A program made the translations under genes and the position numbers. A DNA stretch of 64,000 nt from Pontivivens ytuae (GTDB lineage Bacteria > Pseudomonadota > Alphaproteobacteria > Rhodobacterales > Rhodobacteraceae), in NCBI RefSeq assembly GCF_015679265.1, contig NZ_CP064942.1, forward strand, positions 3,204,001 to 3,268,000, written 5' to 3'. Every line of letters begins with the position of its first letter. The stretch's first letter is position 1. Positions 27,549 through 36,752 of the stretch are shown piece after piece. Under the pieces are notes generated by a model, which had not been told where the DNA came from, did no database searches, and was given only the letters and a program-made list of their open reading frames with translations.

Positions 27549-28151
27549 ATGACATTTTCCGCAGCACGCACCGCCGCGATCCTCGCGGCCCTCCCGCTCT
27601 CGGCCGCCGCTCAGGCGCCGGAGCTGGGCCCCTGCGGCTATTTCGAGGCGGTGGAGCCGAACGATACGTTCTCCATCATCGCGCAGCGCTGCGAGGTGCC
27701 GGTGGAGCAGGTGCTCGACGCCAACTCCACCCGCGACCCGCGCGACCTCGACATCGGATCGGTCGTCATCATCGTGGAGCGGCCCGACATCCAGGTCTCC
27801 ACCAGCCCCCGTGCGCGGTCCGAGGAGGACCTCGCCGCCGCCCGTACCGCGGCCGCCGAGCGCTTCACGGCGCTGCGCGGCGTTTACGCCATTGAGGGTG
27901 GCTCCTGCGAGGGCGTGGAGGAGACGTGGTCCCTCGCCCCCGAACAGATCCGCGCGCAGACGGATATCTGCGACATCTCCGATTTCGGCCCCGTGCAGGG
28001 CCGCATCGACGTCAACGTGGTGTGCCGGTCGGACCAGGCCGCCCGCACCTTCACCTTCGAAAGCGCCGCGCCGGGCATCCTGACGCTCAGCGCGCCCCAG
28101 CAATCAGAGACGCTGACCCGCTGCCGCGGAGTCGCAACCGCCGAGGAGTAA
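27549..28151 (+). CDS. Exported LysM-like protein
   Basis: 200 residues. A signal peptide (MTFSAARTAAILAALPLSAAAQ) precedes a LysM-like module (YFEAVEPNDTFSIIAQRCEVPVEQVLDANSTRDPRDLDIGSVVII at about 33-78). The remainder is a cysteine-containing periplasmic domain (GGSCEGVEETW, TDICDIS, NVVCRS, LTRCRG), with at least five cysteines that could pair. The function is unknown; peptidoglycan binding is inference. It lies between the cys genes and fpr. Confidence 0.75.
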   Translation: MTFSAARTAAILAALPLSAAAQAPELGPCGYFEAVEPNDTFSIIAQRCEVPVEQVLDANSTRDPRDLDIGSVVIIVERPDIQVSTSPRARSEEDLAAARTAAAERFTALRGVYAIEGGSCEGVEETWSLAPEQIRAQTDICDISDFGPVQGRIDVNVVCRSDQAARTFTFESAAPGILTLSAPQQSETLTRCRGVATAEE

Positions 28152-28153
28152 CC

Positions 28154-28954
28154 ATGACCGTTCAGGAACCGATCAAGACACCCGTCCTGCCCGACGCGCA
28201 GACCGTGACCGAAGTCCGCCACTGGACCGACACGCTGTTTTCCTTCCGCGTGACCCGGCCCGCGAGCTTGCGCTTCCGCTCCGGCGAGTTCGTCATGATC
28301 GGCCTCCTGAAAGATGACGGAAAGCCGCTGCTGCGCGCCTACTCCATCGCCTCGCCCTCTTGGGATGACACGCTGGAGTTCTACTCGATCAAGGTGCCCG
28401 ACGGTCCGCTAACCTCCCGCCTGCAGAAGATCGGGGTGGGCGATCAGGTCATCGTGCGGCCGAAGCCGGTGGGCACGCTGGTCACCGACGCCCTGCTGCC
28501 GGGCAAGCGGTTGTGGCTGCTCGCGACGGGGACGGGCATCGCCCCCTTCGCCTCCCTGATCCGCGATCCGGACGTCTACGCCCGCTACGACCAGGTGATC
28601 CTGACCCACACCTGCCGGAGCGTCGCCGAACTCGCCTATGGGCAGGAGCTGGTGGACCACCTTCCCGAGGACCCGTTGGTGGGCGAGGAGGCGGCGCAAA
28701 AGCTCCTCTACTACCCCACCACCACGCAGGAGGACTTCGTGAACCGCGGCCGCATCACCGACCTGATGCGCTCGGGCGAGCTTTTCGTGGCACTCGGGAC
28801 CCCGGCGCTGGATTCGGCCGAGGACCGCGTAATGATCTGCGGCTCCATGGGCCTGAACCTCGACGTGAAGGCGATCCTGGAGGAGCGCGGCTTCACCGAA
28901 GGCTCCAACAGCGCCCCGGCCGATTTCGTGCTGGAGAAGGCTTTCGTGGGGTGA
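28154..28954 (+). CDS. fpr: Ferredoxin--NADP(+) reductase
   Basis: 266 residues, 2 bp behind the LysM gene. The FAD site RAYSIASP and NADP site LLATGTGIAPFASLIRDP are clear, as is MICGSMGLNLDVKAIL. It ends in FVLEKAFVG, the short tail typical of bacterial Fpr. It moves electrons between NADPH and ferredoxin or flavodoxin, which would supply the sulfite reductase upstream. Confidence 0.93.
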   Translation: MTVQEPIKTPVLPDAQTVTEVRHWTDTLFSFRVTRPASLRFRSGEFVMIGLLKDDGKPLLRAYSIASPSWDDTLEFYSIKVPDGPLTSRLQKIGVGDQVIVRPKPVGTLVTDALLPGKRLWLLATGTGIAPFASLIRDPDVYARYDQVILTHTCRSVAELAYGQELVDHLPEDPLVGEEAAQKLLYYPTTTQEDFVNRGRITDLMRSGELFVALGTPALDSAEDRVMICGSMGLNLDVKAILEERGFTEGSNSAPADFVLEKAFVG

Positions 28955-28999
28955 TCGGGCTTCCCGGAAATCGTCCGGTGGACGATTTCGACCGATCAC
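28951..28999. terminator. Nested palindrome after fpr
   Basis: Outer arms GTGATCGG (28951-28958) and CCGATCAC (28992-28999) enclose GAAATCGTCC/GGACGATTTC (28967-28976/28980-28989), all perfect. The outer arm contains the fpr stop codon. It resembles the palindromes at 14612-14662, with a similar GC-rich GGAGCCC/GGGCTCC neighbour. Confidence 0.6.
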
Positions 29000-29232
29000 G
29001 GGCGGAGCCCCGGGCAGGCGCCGTCTCGCAAACGCTCTGGCGGAGCGCTTGAGGTGCGAAAGGGCGAAGCCCCGGACAGATAGCGAACCTCGCAGATATC
29101 GCCCCTTCCCCCGACCCGGGGGAGGGCCGGGGAGGGGCCCGACGCCCCGGATTTTATGACCTAAACTCTCGTGCTCGCAAACAGTTCAGAATCCAGTCAT
29201 ATTCATGCGTGCACTCGAATTAGGAAGCTATA

Positions 29233-31008
29233 TTAGGCCGCGACGCCCCCGGTGAACTGCAGGCGGGCGAGGCGGGCGTAGAGGCCGCCTTCCTCCACCA
29301 GGCTCTCATGGGTGCCGGTGGCGACGATGCGGCCGCGCTCCATCACCACGATGCGGTCCGCCTTCTTCACGGTGGCGAGGCGGTGGGCGATCACCAGCGT
29401 CGTGCGGCCTTCGGAGAGGGCATCGACCGCCTGCTGCACCGCGCGCTCGCTTTCCGCATCCAGCGCCGAGGTCGCCTCGTCGAGGAGCAGGATCGGCGCG
29501 TCGCGCAGGATGGCGCGGGCGATGGCGATCCGCTGCTTCTGCCCGCCCGAGAGCATGACGCCGCGCTCGCCCACATAGGTCTCGTAGCCGTCGGGCAGGG
29601 CGGTGAGGAAGTCGTGGGCGGCGGCGGCCTTCGCCGCTGCCTCGATCTCCGCATCGCTGGCGTCGGGGCGGCCGAAGCGGATGTTCTCGCGCGCGGAGGC
29701 GGCGAAGATCACGGGCTCCTGCGGGACGAGCGCGTAGCGGGTCCGCATCTCGGCCCGGTCGAGCGTCGCGATATCGGCACCGTCCACCACAACGTGGCCC
29801 GCATCGGGATCGTAGAACCGCAGGAGAAGCTGGAAGATCGTGGACTTGCCCGCGCCAGAGGGCCCGACGATCGCCACGGTCTCACCCGGCTGCACCTCAA
29901 GGGTAACATCGTCGAGCGCGGGCACCGTGGGCCGCGCGGGATAGCGGAAGGAGACGCCGTCGAAGGTCACGGCGCCGTGCGCCTCAGGCAGCGCGGCGGC
30001 GGGGGTCGCGTCGCGGATCGGGTCCTCGGCCTGCAAGAGCTCCACCAGCCGCTCGGTCGCCCCCGCGGCGCGCATCAGCTCGCCCCAGATCTCGCTGAGC
30101 GAGCCGACGGCGCCGGCGACGAGCACCGCGTAGATCACGAACTGCACCAGCGTGCCCGGCGTGATCAGCCCGTCGCGCACCTCGCGCGCGCCGAGCCAAA
30201 GTACGCCGACGACGCCGGTGAAGACGAGGAAGATCACGATCGCCGTCATCACCGCCCGCACCCGCACGCGGCGCCGGGCGGCATCGAAGGACGCCTCGGT
30301 CAACGCGCCGAAGGCGTTCCGGCTCACCGTCTCATGGGTGTAGGCCTGCACGGTCTGCGCGGCCATCAGCGTCTCGGACGCCTGGGCGGAGCTGTCGGCG
30401 ATCCGGTCCTGGTTCTCCCGGCTCAGGCGGCGCAGGCGGCGGCCCAGGATCACGATGGGCAGGATGACGAGCGGGACCAGCACCAGCACCGCCGCCGTCA
30501 GCTTCGGCGAGGTGGCGAGCATCAGGATCAGCCCGCCGACGAAGGTGAGGATGTTGCGCAGCGCGACCGAGATCGAGGAGGAGACCACCGACAGGATCAG
30601 CGTCGTGTCCGTGGTCAGGCGGCTGAGGACCTCGCCCGTCATCAGCCGCTCGTAAAAGGCGGGGCTCATCCCGATGACCTTGTCGTAGGTCGCGCGCCGA
30701 ATGTCCGCGACCACGCGCTCGCCAATGAGCGTCACCAGCATGTAACGCAGCGCCGTGCCGGTCGCGAGCAGCGCCACGATGCCGATCGCCGCCCCGAAAT
30801 AGGCGTCGGTCTGCGCGATATCGTCGCCGAGGAAGTTGTCCACCACGCGCCGCACGGCGATGGGCAGAACCAGCGTGAGGCAGGCCGTCAGGACGAGTGC
30901 CGCACCCGCCGCAATGATCCAGGCCCGGTAGGGCTGAAGGAAGGGCCACAGCCCGCGGATCGGCCCCAGGGTCGAGGCGCGCGCCCGCTCTTCAGTGCTG
31001 TCGGCCAT
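29233..31008 (-). CDS. ABC exporter, fused membrane and ATPase domains (MsbA/LmrA type)
   Basis: 591 residues from ATG 31008 (AGGAG upstream). Six membrane helices occupy the first ~310 residues, beginning PYRAWIIAAGAALVLTACLT. The ATPase has Walker A GPSGAGKST, signature LSGGQKQR and Walker B ILLLDEATSALD. It is a homodimeric exporter of lipid, drug or peptide type. Substrate unknown. It is divergent from the ethylene-receptor-like kinase, which may or may not control it. Confidence 0.9.
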   Translation of the reverse strand: MADSTEERARASTLGPIRGLWPFLQPYRAWIIAAGAALVLTACLTLVLPIAVRRVVDNFLGDDIAQTDAYFGAAIGIVALLATGTALRYMLVTLIGERVVADIRRATYDKVIGMSPAFYERLMTGEVLSRLTTDTTLILSVVSSSISVALRNILTFVGGLILMLATSPKLTAAVLVLVPLVILPIVILGRRLRRLSRENQDRIADSSAQASETLMAAQTVQAYTHETVSRNAFGALTEASFDAARRRVRVRAVMTAIVIFLVFTGVVGVLWLGAREVRDGLITPGTLVQFVIYAVLVAGAVGSLSEIWGELMRAAGATERLVELLQAEDPIRDATPAAALPEAHGAVTFDGVSFRYPARPTVPALDDVTLEVQPGETVAIVGPSGAGKSTIFQLLLRFYDPDAGHVVVDGADIATLDRAEMRTRYALVPQEPVIFAASARENIRFGRPDASDAEIEAAAKAAAAHDFLTALPDGYETYVGERGVMLSGGQKQRIAIARAILRDAPILLLDEATSALDAESERAVQQAVDALSEGRTTLVIAHRLATVKKADRIVVMERGRIVATGTHESLVEEGGLYARLARLQFTGGVAA

Positions 31009-31137
31009 CCTCGCGCTCCTGCCGCCGATCCGTCGAAAGGACTTATCAACCGGCCCAGCGGGCCGCAAGCCGACTTAGGGATCGTTAACTTTTGGGTGCT
31101 AGGCGGAAGGTCGGCCTGACGGAGGGGGACCACGCCA

Positions 31138-32631
31138 ATGCTGGACGCGCTATTCGACGGAACGGCCTTCATGGCGCATGGCTACTGCCTGCTCTGGCAG
31201 CCCGGCCTCCTGACATTGCATGCCCTCTCCGACCTTCTGATCGCGGGGTCGTACTTCGCCATTCCGATCGCCATCCTGATCTTCCTGCGGCGGCGGCCGG
31301 AGCTTGAAATGCGGGGGCTTGCGGCGATGTTCGCGGCCTTCATCCTGCTGTGCGGCATCACCCACGTCATCGGCCTCGTCACGCTCTGGCAGCCCATCTA
31401 CGTGGTGCAGGGTCTGGCGAAGGCGCTGACGGCCGGAGTGTCGATCCTGACGGCCGCGGCCGTGTTCCTGCTGATCCCCCGCGCGCTCGCCATTCCCGCG
31501 CCCGCGGCCCTGCAATCGGCCAATGCGGCGCTCACCAACGAGGTCGAGGCGCATCGCCGCACCCTGGCCGAACTGGAGGCCGCGCGCGATGCGCTGGCCG
31601 AGCAGGTCGATGTGACGCGCCGCGCGCTCGACTCGAGCGAGGAGCGGTTCCGCATCGTGCAGGAGGCCTCCCCCGACGGCTTCATGCTGTTCGACGCGGT
31701 GCGCAATTCGGAGGAGGAGATCGTCGATTTCCGCCGCACCTATGCCAATGCCGCGGGGGCCGAGGTGCTCGGCGCCCGGCCGGAGGAGATCATCGGCCGC
31801 TCCATGCTGGAGGAGATGCCGGGCCACGCGGAAAGCGGCCTCTTCACCGCCTACCGCAAGGTCGTGGAGACCGGCGACCCCTGGCAGGACGAGTTCCACT
31901 ACGCCCATGACGGCATCGACGGCTGGTTCCGCGCGACGGCGGTGAAGGTGGCGGATGGCTTCGCGGTCACCTTCTCCGACATCTCGGAACGGCGGAAGCG
32001 CGATGCGCAGATCCGCCTGCTGATGCGGGAGGTGAACCACCGGGCGAAGAACTTGCTCGCCGTTGCACAGGCCATCGTCCGGCTGACGGCGACGAATTCG
32101 GATCCCGAGGCGTTCGCCCACGACATCGGGCAGCGGTTGCAAAGCCTGTCGCGCTCCCAGAACCTGATCGTGGCGGGCGACTGGACCTCGGTGCCGCTGG
32201 CCGACCTGATCGAGACGCAGCTCGCGCATCTGGGCGGCAGCTCCGCCGGGCGGATCTCCTTCAGCGGGCCGGCGGTGGAACTCAATCCGGCGGCCGCGCA
32301 GGCGATCGGGCTCGCGCTGCATGAGCTCTCCACCAACGCGATCAAGCATGGGGCGCTGTCCAACTGCACCGGCCGGATCGAGATCGAGTGGAGCGTCACC
32401 GGGGGTGCGAAGCCGGTCTTCTCGATGATGTGGTCTGAGAGCGGTGGGCCGCCGGTCGTGGCGTCCGGCCGCCGCGGCTTTGGTCGGGTGACGACCGAGC
32501 GCATGGTCAAGCAGGCCCTGGACGCGGATATCGCCCTCGACCTGCCCGTCGAGGGCCTCCGTTGGACGGTCACCGCGTCGCTCGAAAGCGTCGGTGAGAT
32601 CGCCCGGCCCGGCCTTCCCATCGCGTCCTGA
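31138..32631 (+). CDS. HWE-type sensor histidine kinase with ethylene-receptor-like membrane domain
   Basis: 497 residues. Residues about 25-115 form three helices strikingly like the plant ETR1 sensor: SDLLIAGSYFAIP and LLCGITHVI keep the equivalents of Asp25, Tyr32 and the Cu(I) ligands Cys65/His69 (here Asp32, Tyr39, Cys72, His76). A coiled coil (about 125-165) and a PAS domain (about 165-285) follow. The kinase is HWE/HisKA_2: His301 in REVNHRAKNLLAVAQA, N-box HELSTNAIKHG, and the WSE motif. No response regulator is adjacent. Whether it binds ethylene, copper or another ligand is unknown. Confidence 0.88.
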   Translation: MLDALFDGTAFMAHGYCLLWQPGLLTLHALSDLLIAGSYFAIPIAILIFLRRRPELEMRGLAAMFAAFILLCGITHVIGLVTLWQPIYVVQGLAKALTAGVSILTAAAVFLLIPRALAIPAPAALQSANAALTNEVEAHRRTLAELEAARDALAEQVDVTRRALDSSEERFRIVQEASPDGFMLFDAVRNSEEEIVDFRRTYANAAGAEVLGARPEEIIGRSMLEEMPGHAESGLFTAYRKVVETGDPWQDEFHYAHDGIDGWFRATAVKVADGFAVTFSDISERRKRDAQIRLLMREVNHRAKNLLAVAQAIVRLTATNSDPEAFAHDIGQRLQSLSRSQNLIVAGDWTSVPLADLIETQLAHLGGSSAGRISFSGPAVELNPAAAQAIGLALHELSTNAIKHGALSNCTGRIEIEWSVTGGAKPVFSMMWSESGGPPVVASGRRGFGRVTTERMVKQALDADIALDLPVEGLRWTVTASLESVGEIARPGLPIAS

Positions 32632-32648
32632 CGGGAAGGCCCTTGGCG

Positions 32649-33566
32649 TCAGCTTCCGGTCGTCGCGTCGACGCCCTCATACATGCCGACGGCGGCGTGC
32701 ATGGCGGCGAGCAGCGGCTCCACCCGGTCGGCGAGATCCGCAAGCGTGTCGGCATCCAGCACCTCACCGGCCGCGGCGCGGTCGAAGATGCCGTGCACCG
32801 CCTGCCACTGCCGATCGACCTCTGCCAGCTGGCCCGCGATCTCTTCGTTCGGGGCGGCGAGCACACCCGCATCGGGCAGGCCGTTCTGCAGCGCGGCCAG
32901 CGACAGGTCGAAGATCTCGACGGTGCGCGTCAGCCGGTCGGCGTAGTCCTGCGGGTTGTCGGCGACCTGCATCAGGCAGACCTCTTTTACCGCGCGCTGG
33001 GTCAGCATCCGCTGGCGGCCTGCGATGTCCACCGTCACGGTCAGGGCGAGCGGCACCCGAGGTCCGGCATCGCCATAGGCGCGCGCGGTGCGGTTCACGG
33101 CCGCGTTCATCCGGTCGAGCACCTCGACGCTGGCGGCATCGAGCACCATCAGCCGCTCCTCCTCGATCGAGCCGTCGGCGATGGTGGTGTCGATCATCCG
33201 GCCATAGGCGCGCCACGGACCGTCGATCTCGGACAGGGCGGTCAGCACGCTCTGGTAGCGCTCCGCCGGCAGGTTGAAGTCGGGATCGCCGACGCGCAGT
33301 GCGGCATCCGAGCGCTGGAAGAGATCGTAGGCCGCGTCGAGCTGGCTCAGATGCGTTTCCGTCGCGATCCCGGTCGAGGCGAGGCATGCGGCCTTCGCCA
33401 TCCGCTGGGACAGCATGCGCTGGCGTCCCGCGACATTGACGCGGTAGGCGGCTTCCTCCGCAGTGACCGGAGCGTTGCTCGTCGTGTCGGCCGAGGCGCC
33501 CGTCGGCACGCCAATGGCGAGCGCGGCAACGAGCAGAACGTTCGAGATCGAGTCCCGAGGTGTCAT
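32649..33566 (-). CDS. Periplasmic protein with two PilJ-N-like domains
   Basis: 305 residues from ATG 33566 (GGGAGA upstream); signal peptide NVLLVAALAIGVPTGASA. The motif GRQRMLSQRMAKAACL at about 46-61 recurs as GRQRMLTQRAVKEVCL, showing two copies of the helical PilJ N-terminal sensory domain, otherwise found on chemoreceptors and nitrate sensors. No membrane anchor or signalling domain follows, so it is a free ligand-binding module. It converges on the histidine kinase with 17 bp between stops; a sensory partnership is speculation. Confidence 0.78.
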   Translation of the reverse strand: MTPRDSISNVLLVAALAIGVPTGASADTTSNAPVTAEEAAYRVNVAGRQRMLSQRMAKAACLASTGIATETHLSQLDAAYDLFQRSDAALRVGDPDFNLPAERYQSVLTALSEIDGPWRAYGRMIDTTIADGSIEEERLMVLDAASVEVLDRMNAAVNRTARAYGDAGPRVPLALTVTVDIAGRQRMLTQRAVKEVCLMQVADNPQDYADRLTRTVEIFDLSLAALQNGLPDAGVLAAPNEEIAGQLAEVDRQWQAVHGIFDRAAAGEVLDADTLADLADRVEPLLAAMHAAVGMYEGVDATTGS

Positions 33567-33693
33567 TGGGGTTCTCCCATTAGGTGATTTCGGAGCGCTG
33601 GCGTCGCGCAAAAGAAACGTGGCCGCAGCGCATATTGCGGCGCAATGAAATGATCAATACAATATATGGGGAAATTTAGATAATTGCGCGGCG

Positions 33694-33709
33694 ATCCGAC
33701 TTGTCGGAT
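33694..33709. promoter_or_regulatory. Palindrome between dnaX end and PilJ-N gene
   Basis: ATCCGAC-TT-GTCGGAT is a perfect 7-bp inverted repeat, 127 bp upstream of the PilJ-N gene and 30 bp past the dnaX stop. It has no T run, so an operator is as likely as a terminator. Confidence 0.4.
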
Positions 33710-33738
33710 TGTCTAAGTAACTGGCCCGCAAGCACTTC

Positions 33739-35472
33739 TCATTCGAACGGGTCGAACGGCTCCCAGTCATCCGGTGCGTCATCGGGATCAATCGGCAACA
33801 CTGCCTCGGCGGGATCGGGCTCGGCCGCGGGGGACCGGATCTCGCGAAGGGTTGCACCCGGAAACGCATCGAGGGCGGCGCGCACCAGGGGATGGGCGCG
33901 GGCCTGCGCCTCCTCGTCATTGCGGCGGGCGGATTGCACCTCGTGCAGGGTCTCGCCTCCACCCTCCGATACGATGGTCACGGCCCATCGGTTTCCCGTC
34001 CAGCTCGACAATCGTTGCGAAAGGGTCGCGGCGAGGTGCTGGGGTGCATCAGGTGTCGGCTGGAACTCGATCCGGCCGGGGCTGTAGCGGGCGAGGCGGA
34101 CGTGATGCTCGACCTCGACCAGCAGCTTCATGTCGCGGCGCTTGCGGATGAGGGCCACCACGTCGTCGAAGGAGCCGTAGCGGGCCAGCGGCTCCTCACC
34201 CGGCACGGGTTCCGGCGCGGGGGCGGCCACGGCGATCGGCGCGCTGCCCGCAAGCGCCATCCGCGCGGTGCCGCCGCCACCCGAAGCCGGGGCACCGGCG
34301 CCGACCGCGGGGGCGGGCGCGTCCTGCAGCTTGCGGATCAGCTCCTCGGGCGAAGGGAGGTCCGCCACGTGGGTGAGGCGGATGATCGCCATCTCGGCCG
34401 CCATCATGGCGTTGGGCGCGGCCGCAACCTCCTCCAGCGCCTTGATGAGCATCTGCCAGGCGCGGGAGAGGGCGCGCATCGGCAGCTTCCCGGCCATGTC
34501 GAGGCCGCGGGCGCGCTCATCGGGGCTGACGGTCGGGTCCTCGGCGGCCTCCGGACTGATCTTCACCACGCTGACCCAATGGGTGATCTCGGCCAGATCG
34601 CGGAGCACGGCGAGCGGGTCGGCCCCGGCGGCGTATTGCCCCGACAGCTCCTCCAGCGCGCCCTTCGCATCGCCGCGCATCACCAGGTCGAAGAGGTCTA
34701 GCACGCGGCCGCGGTCGGCAAGGCCCAGCATCGCGCGCACCTCGTCCGCACCGGTCTCCCCCGCGCCATGGGCGATCGCCTGGTCGAGCAGTGACAGCGC
34801 GTCGCGCATCGAGCCCTCGGCCGCGCGGGTGATCAAAGCCAGCGCCTCCTCCGAGACCTGGGCACCTTCCTTCCCCGCGATCTCGCCGAGATAGCGGATC
34901 GTCTCCTCCGGCTCCATCCGGCGCAGGTCGAAGCGTTGGCAGCGGGAGAGCACGGTGACCGGCACCTTGCGGATCTCGGTCGTCGCGAAGATGAACTTCA
35001 CGTGCTCCGGCGGCTCCTCCAGCGTCTTGAGCAGCGCGTTGAACGCGCTGGTCGACAGCATGTGGACCTCGTCGATGATGTAGACCTTGTAGCGCGCGGA
35101 GGCGGCGCGGTAGCGGACGCTGTCTATGATCTCGCGGATGTCGCCGACCCCGGTGCGGGAGGCCGCGTCCATCTCCATCACGTCCACATGCCGCCCCTCG
35201 CTGATCGCGACGCAGGGTTCGCAGACGCCACAGGGCTCCACCGTCGGGCCGCCGGTGCCGTCCGGCCCGATGCAGTTGAGGCCCTTGGCGATGATCCGCG
35301 CGGTGGTGGTCTTCCCGGTCCCGCGGATGCCGGTCATCAGGAAGGCATGGGCGATCCGGTCGGCCTCGAAGGCGTTCTTGAGCGTGCGCACCATCGCGTC
35401 CTGACCGATCAGGTCGGCAAAGGTCTCCGGCCGGTACTTGCGGGCCAGCACCTGATAGGTGGTCTCGCTCAT
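33739..35472 (-). CDS. dnaX: DNA polymerase III subunits gamma/tau
   Basis: 577 residues. It opens YQVLARKYRPETFADLIGQ, has Walker A GIRGTGKTTTAR, the zinc cysteines CGVCEPC, and IIDEVHMLS. Domain III is followed by a Pro/Ala/Gly linker (about residues 380-440) and a C-terminal tau-like domain binding the polymerase. It is the clamp-loader motor. I see no obvious slippery A-run for a gamma-making frameshift. Confidence 0.96.
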   Translation of the reverse strand: MSETTYQVLARKYRPETFADLIGQDAMVRTLKNAFEADRIAHAFLMTGIRGTGKTTTARIIAKGLNCIGPDGTGGPTVEPCGVCEPCVAISEGRHVDVMEMDAASRTGVGDIREIIDSVRYRAASARYKVYIIDEVHMLSTSAFNALLKTLEEPPEHVKFIFATTEIRKVPVTVLSRCQRFDLRRMEPEETIRYLGEIAGKEGAQVSEEALALITRAAEGSMRDALSLLDQAIAHGAGETGADEVRAMLGLADRGRVLDLFDLVMRGDAKGALEELSGQYAAGADPLAVLRDLAEITHWVSVVKISPEAAEDPTVSPDERARGLDMAGKLPMRALSRAWQMLIKALEEVAAAPNAMMAAEMAIIRLTHVADLPSPEELIRKLQDAPAPAVGAGAPASGGGGTARMALAGSAPIAVAAPAPEPVPGEEPLARYGSFDDVVALIRKRRDMKLLVEVEHHVRLARYSPGRIEFQPTPDAPQHLAATLSQRLSSWTGNRWAVTIVSEGGGETLHEVQSARRNDEEAQARAHPLVRAALDAFPGATLREIRSPAAEPDPAEAVLPIDPDDAPDDWEPFDPFE

Positions 35473-35547
35473 GGGGTCCCCCGAGTCGCTGAGTGTCAGA
35501 GGCTAGAGCCCCGGGGGTGGGGGCTCAAGCCGCTCCCGGTCCCGCTC

Positions 35548-35832
35548 TCAGTCCTCGTTGATGTCCCGGTCGAAGGTCTTGGCTTGGCCCCGTCGCACGC
35601 CGAGCAGGCGGCGCATCGCGAGCCACGCGAGCAGCGAGACGGCGGCGAAGAAGAGCAGCGTCAGCGGCACGCTGCCGCTGAGCGCCGTGTCGAGCGGGCC
35701 GCCGAGGCCGAGGACCAGCGCGGTGACGAGCGCCCCGAACGCGAAGCCGAGCAGCACGGCCTCGGGCGCCACGGCGCACAGCGCCAGCAGGGCGAGGCCC
35801 GCCAGCGCCCAGACCCACCAGAGCGCCAGCAT
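35548..35832 (-). CDS. NfeD-like membrane protein
   Basis: 94 residues with three or four hydrophobic segments (WVWALAGLALLALCAVAPEAVLLGFAFGALVTALVLGL, LTLLFFAAVSLLAWLAM) and a short basic/acidic tail. Small NfeD-like proteins without the soluble OB domain pair with SPFH proteins. Its start shares one base with the stop of the SPFH gene, so it is its partner. Confidence 0.78.
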   Translation of the reverse strand: MLALWWVWALAGLALLALCAVAPEAVLLGFAFGALVTALVLGLGGPLDTALSGSVPLTLLFFAAVSLLAWLAMRRLLGVRRGQAKTFDRDINED

Positions 35833-36716
35833 CAGCCGCGCCCCTTGAGCATCTGGAAGGCGTCGGCGAAGGCATCGACCGCGTTGGCGGGCAGCACGAC
35901 CGTCTGCTTGCCGTCGCCCTGGCCGAGGGAAGTCAGCGCCTCCACCTGCTTGAGGGCCACGTTGTACTGCGCGGCCTCCAGACCGTTGTCGGCGATCGCG
36001 GCGGAGACGACGGAGGTGGCGTAGGCCTCCGCATCCGCGGTGATCCGGCGCGCCTTCGCGGCCTGTTCGGCGGCGTAGAGCTCGCCGTCCGCGGCAAGCT
36101 CCACGGCCCGCTTCGTACCCTCGGCCTCCGTCACCTGAGCGCGGCGCGCACGCTCGGCATTGAGCTGCTGGAGCATCGCGGCCTTCGTAGCTTCGTCGAG
36201 ATCGACGTCGAGGATCTCGACCCGGGTCACGATGATGCCCCAGTCGTCGACCACGGCGACGAGCGCGTCCTTGATCTGATCGATGAGATGGGAGCGGTTG
36301 GACTGCACCGCGTCGAGTTCCATCGCGCCGATCGACGAGCGGACGATGCCCGCGACGGTGGTGGAGATCGCGGCGTCCACGTCGCGGATGCGGTAGACGG
36401 TCTTCTCCGGCTCCGTAATGCGGTAGAAGACGCTGGTCTCCACCTGCAACAGCACGTTGTCGGCGGTGATCGCGTCCTGTTTGGCGGTGGGCAGCTGGCG
36501 TTCGAGGATCGAGATCCGGTGCTTCACCCGGTCGAGGAAGGGCACGATGAAGTTGACGCCCGGGCCCAGCACCTTCTGCAGGCGGCCCAGACGCTCGACC
36601 ACGTGCTTCTCCGACTGTGGCATGATGCGCACACCGAGGAAGACGACGAGGATGATAAAGGCGGCGATGGCGAGGACGACGATGTTCGCGCCGCCCAGGG
36701 TGAGCTCGGGATTCAT
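35832..36716 (-). CDS. SPFH/Band 7 (stomatin/prohibitin) protein, QmcA-like
   Basis: 294 residues. A single N-terminal helix (IVVLAIAAFIILVVFLGV) anchors the SPFH domain (VERLGRLQKVLGPGVNFIVPFLD, TSVFYRITEPEKTVYRI). A long coiled coil with RARRAQVTEAEGTKRAVELAADGELYAAEQAAKA follows. Such proteins form ring or cage assemblies in the cytoplasmic membrane and guard membrane proteases or microdomains. Paired with NfeD as qmcA is with its partner in E. coli. Confidence 0.88.
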   Translation of the reverse strand: MNPELTLGGANIVVLAIAAFIILVVFLGVRIMPQSEKHVVERLGRLQKVLGPGVNFIVPFLDRVKHRISILERQLPTAKQDAITADNVLLQVETSVFYRITEPEKTVYRIRDVDAAISTTVAGIVRSSIGAMELDAVQSNRSHLIDQIKDALVAVVDDWGIIVTRVEILDVDLDEATKAAMLQQLNAERARRAQVTEAEGTKRAVELAADGELYAAEQAAKARRITADAEAYATSVVSAAIADNGLEAAQYNVALKQVEALTSLGQGDGKQTVVLPANAVDAFADAFQMLKGRG

Positions 36717-36752
36717 GTTGTTTCCATGCGTTCTTATGGCGTGTCGCGCGGA

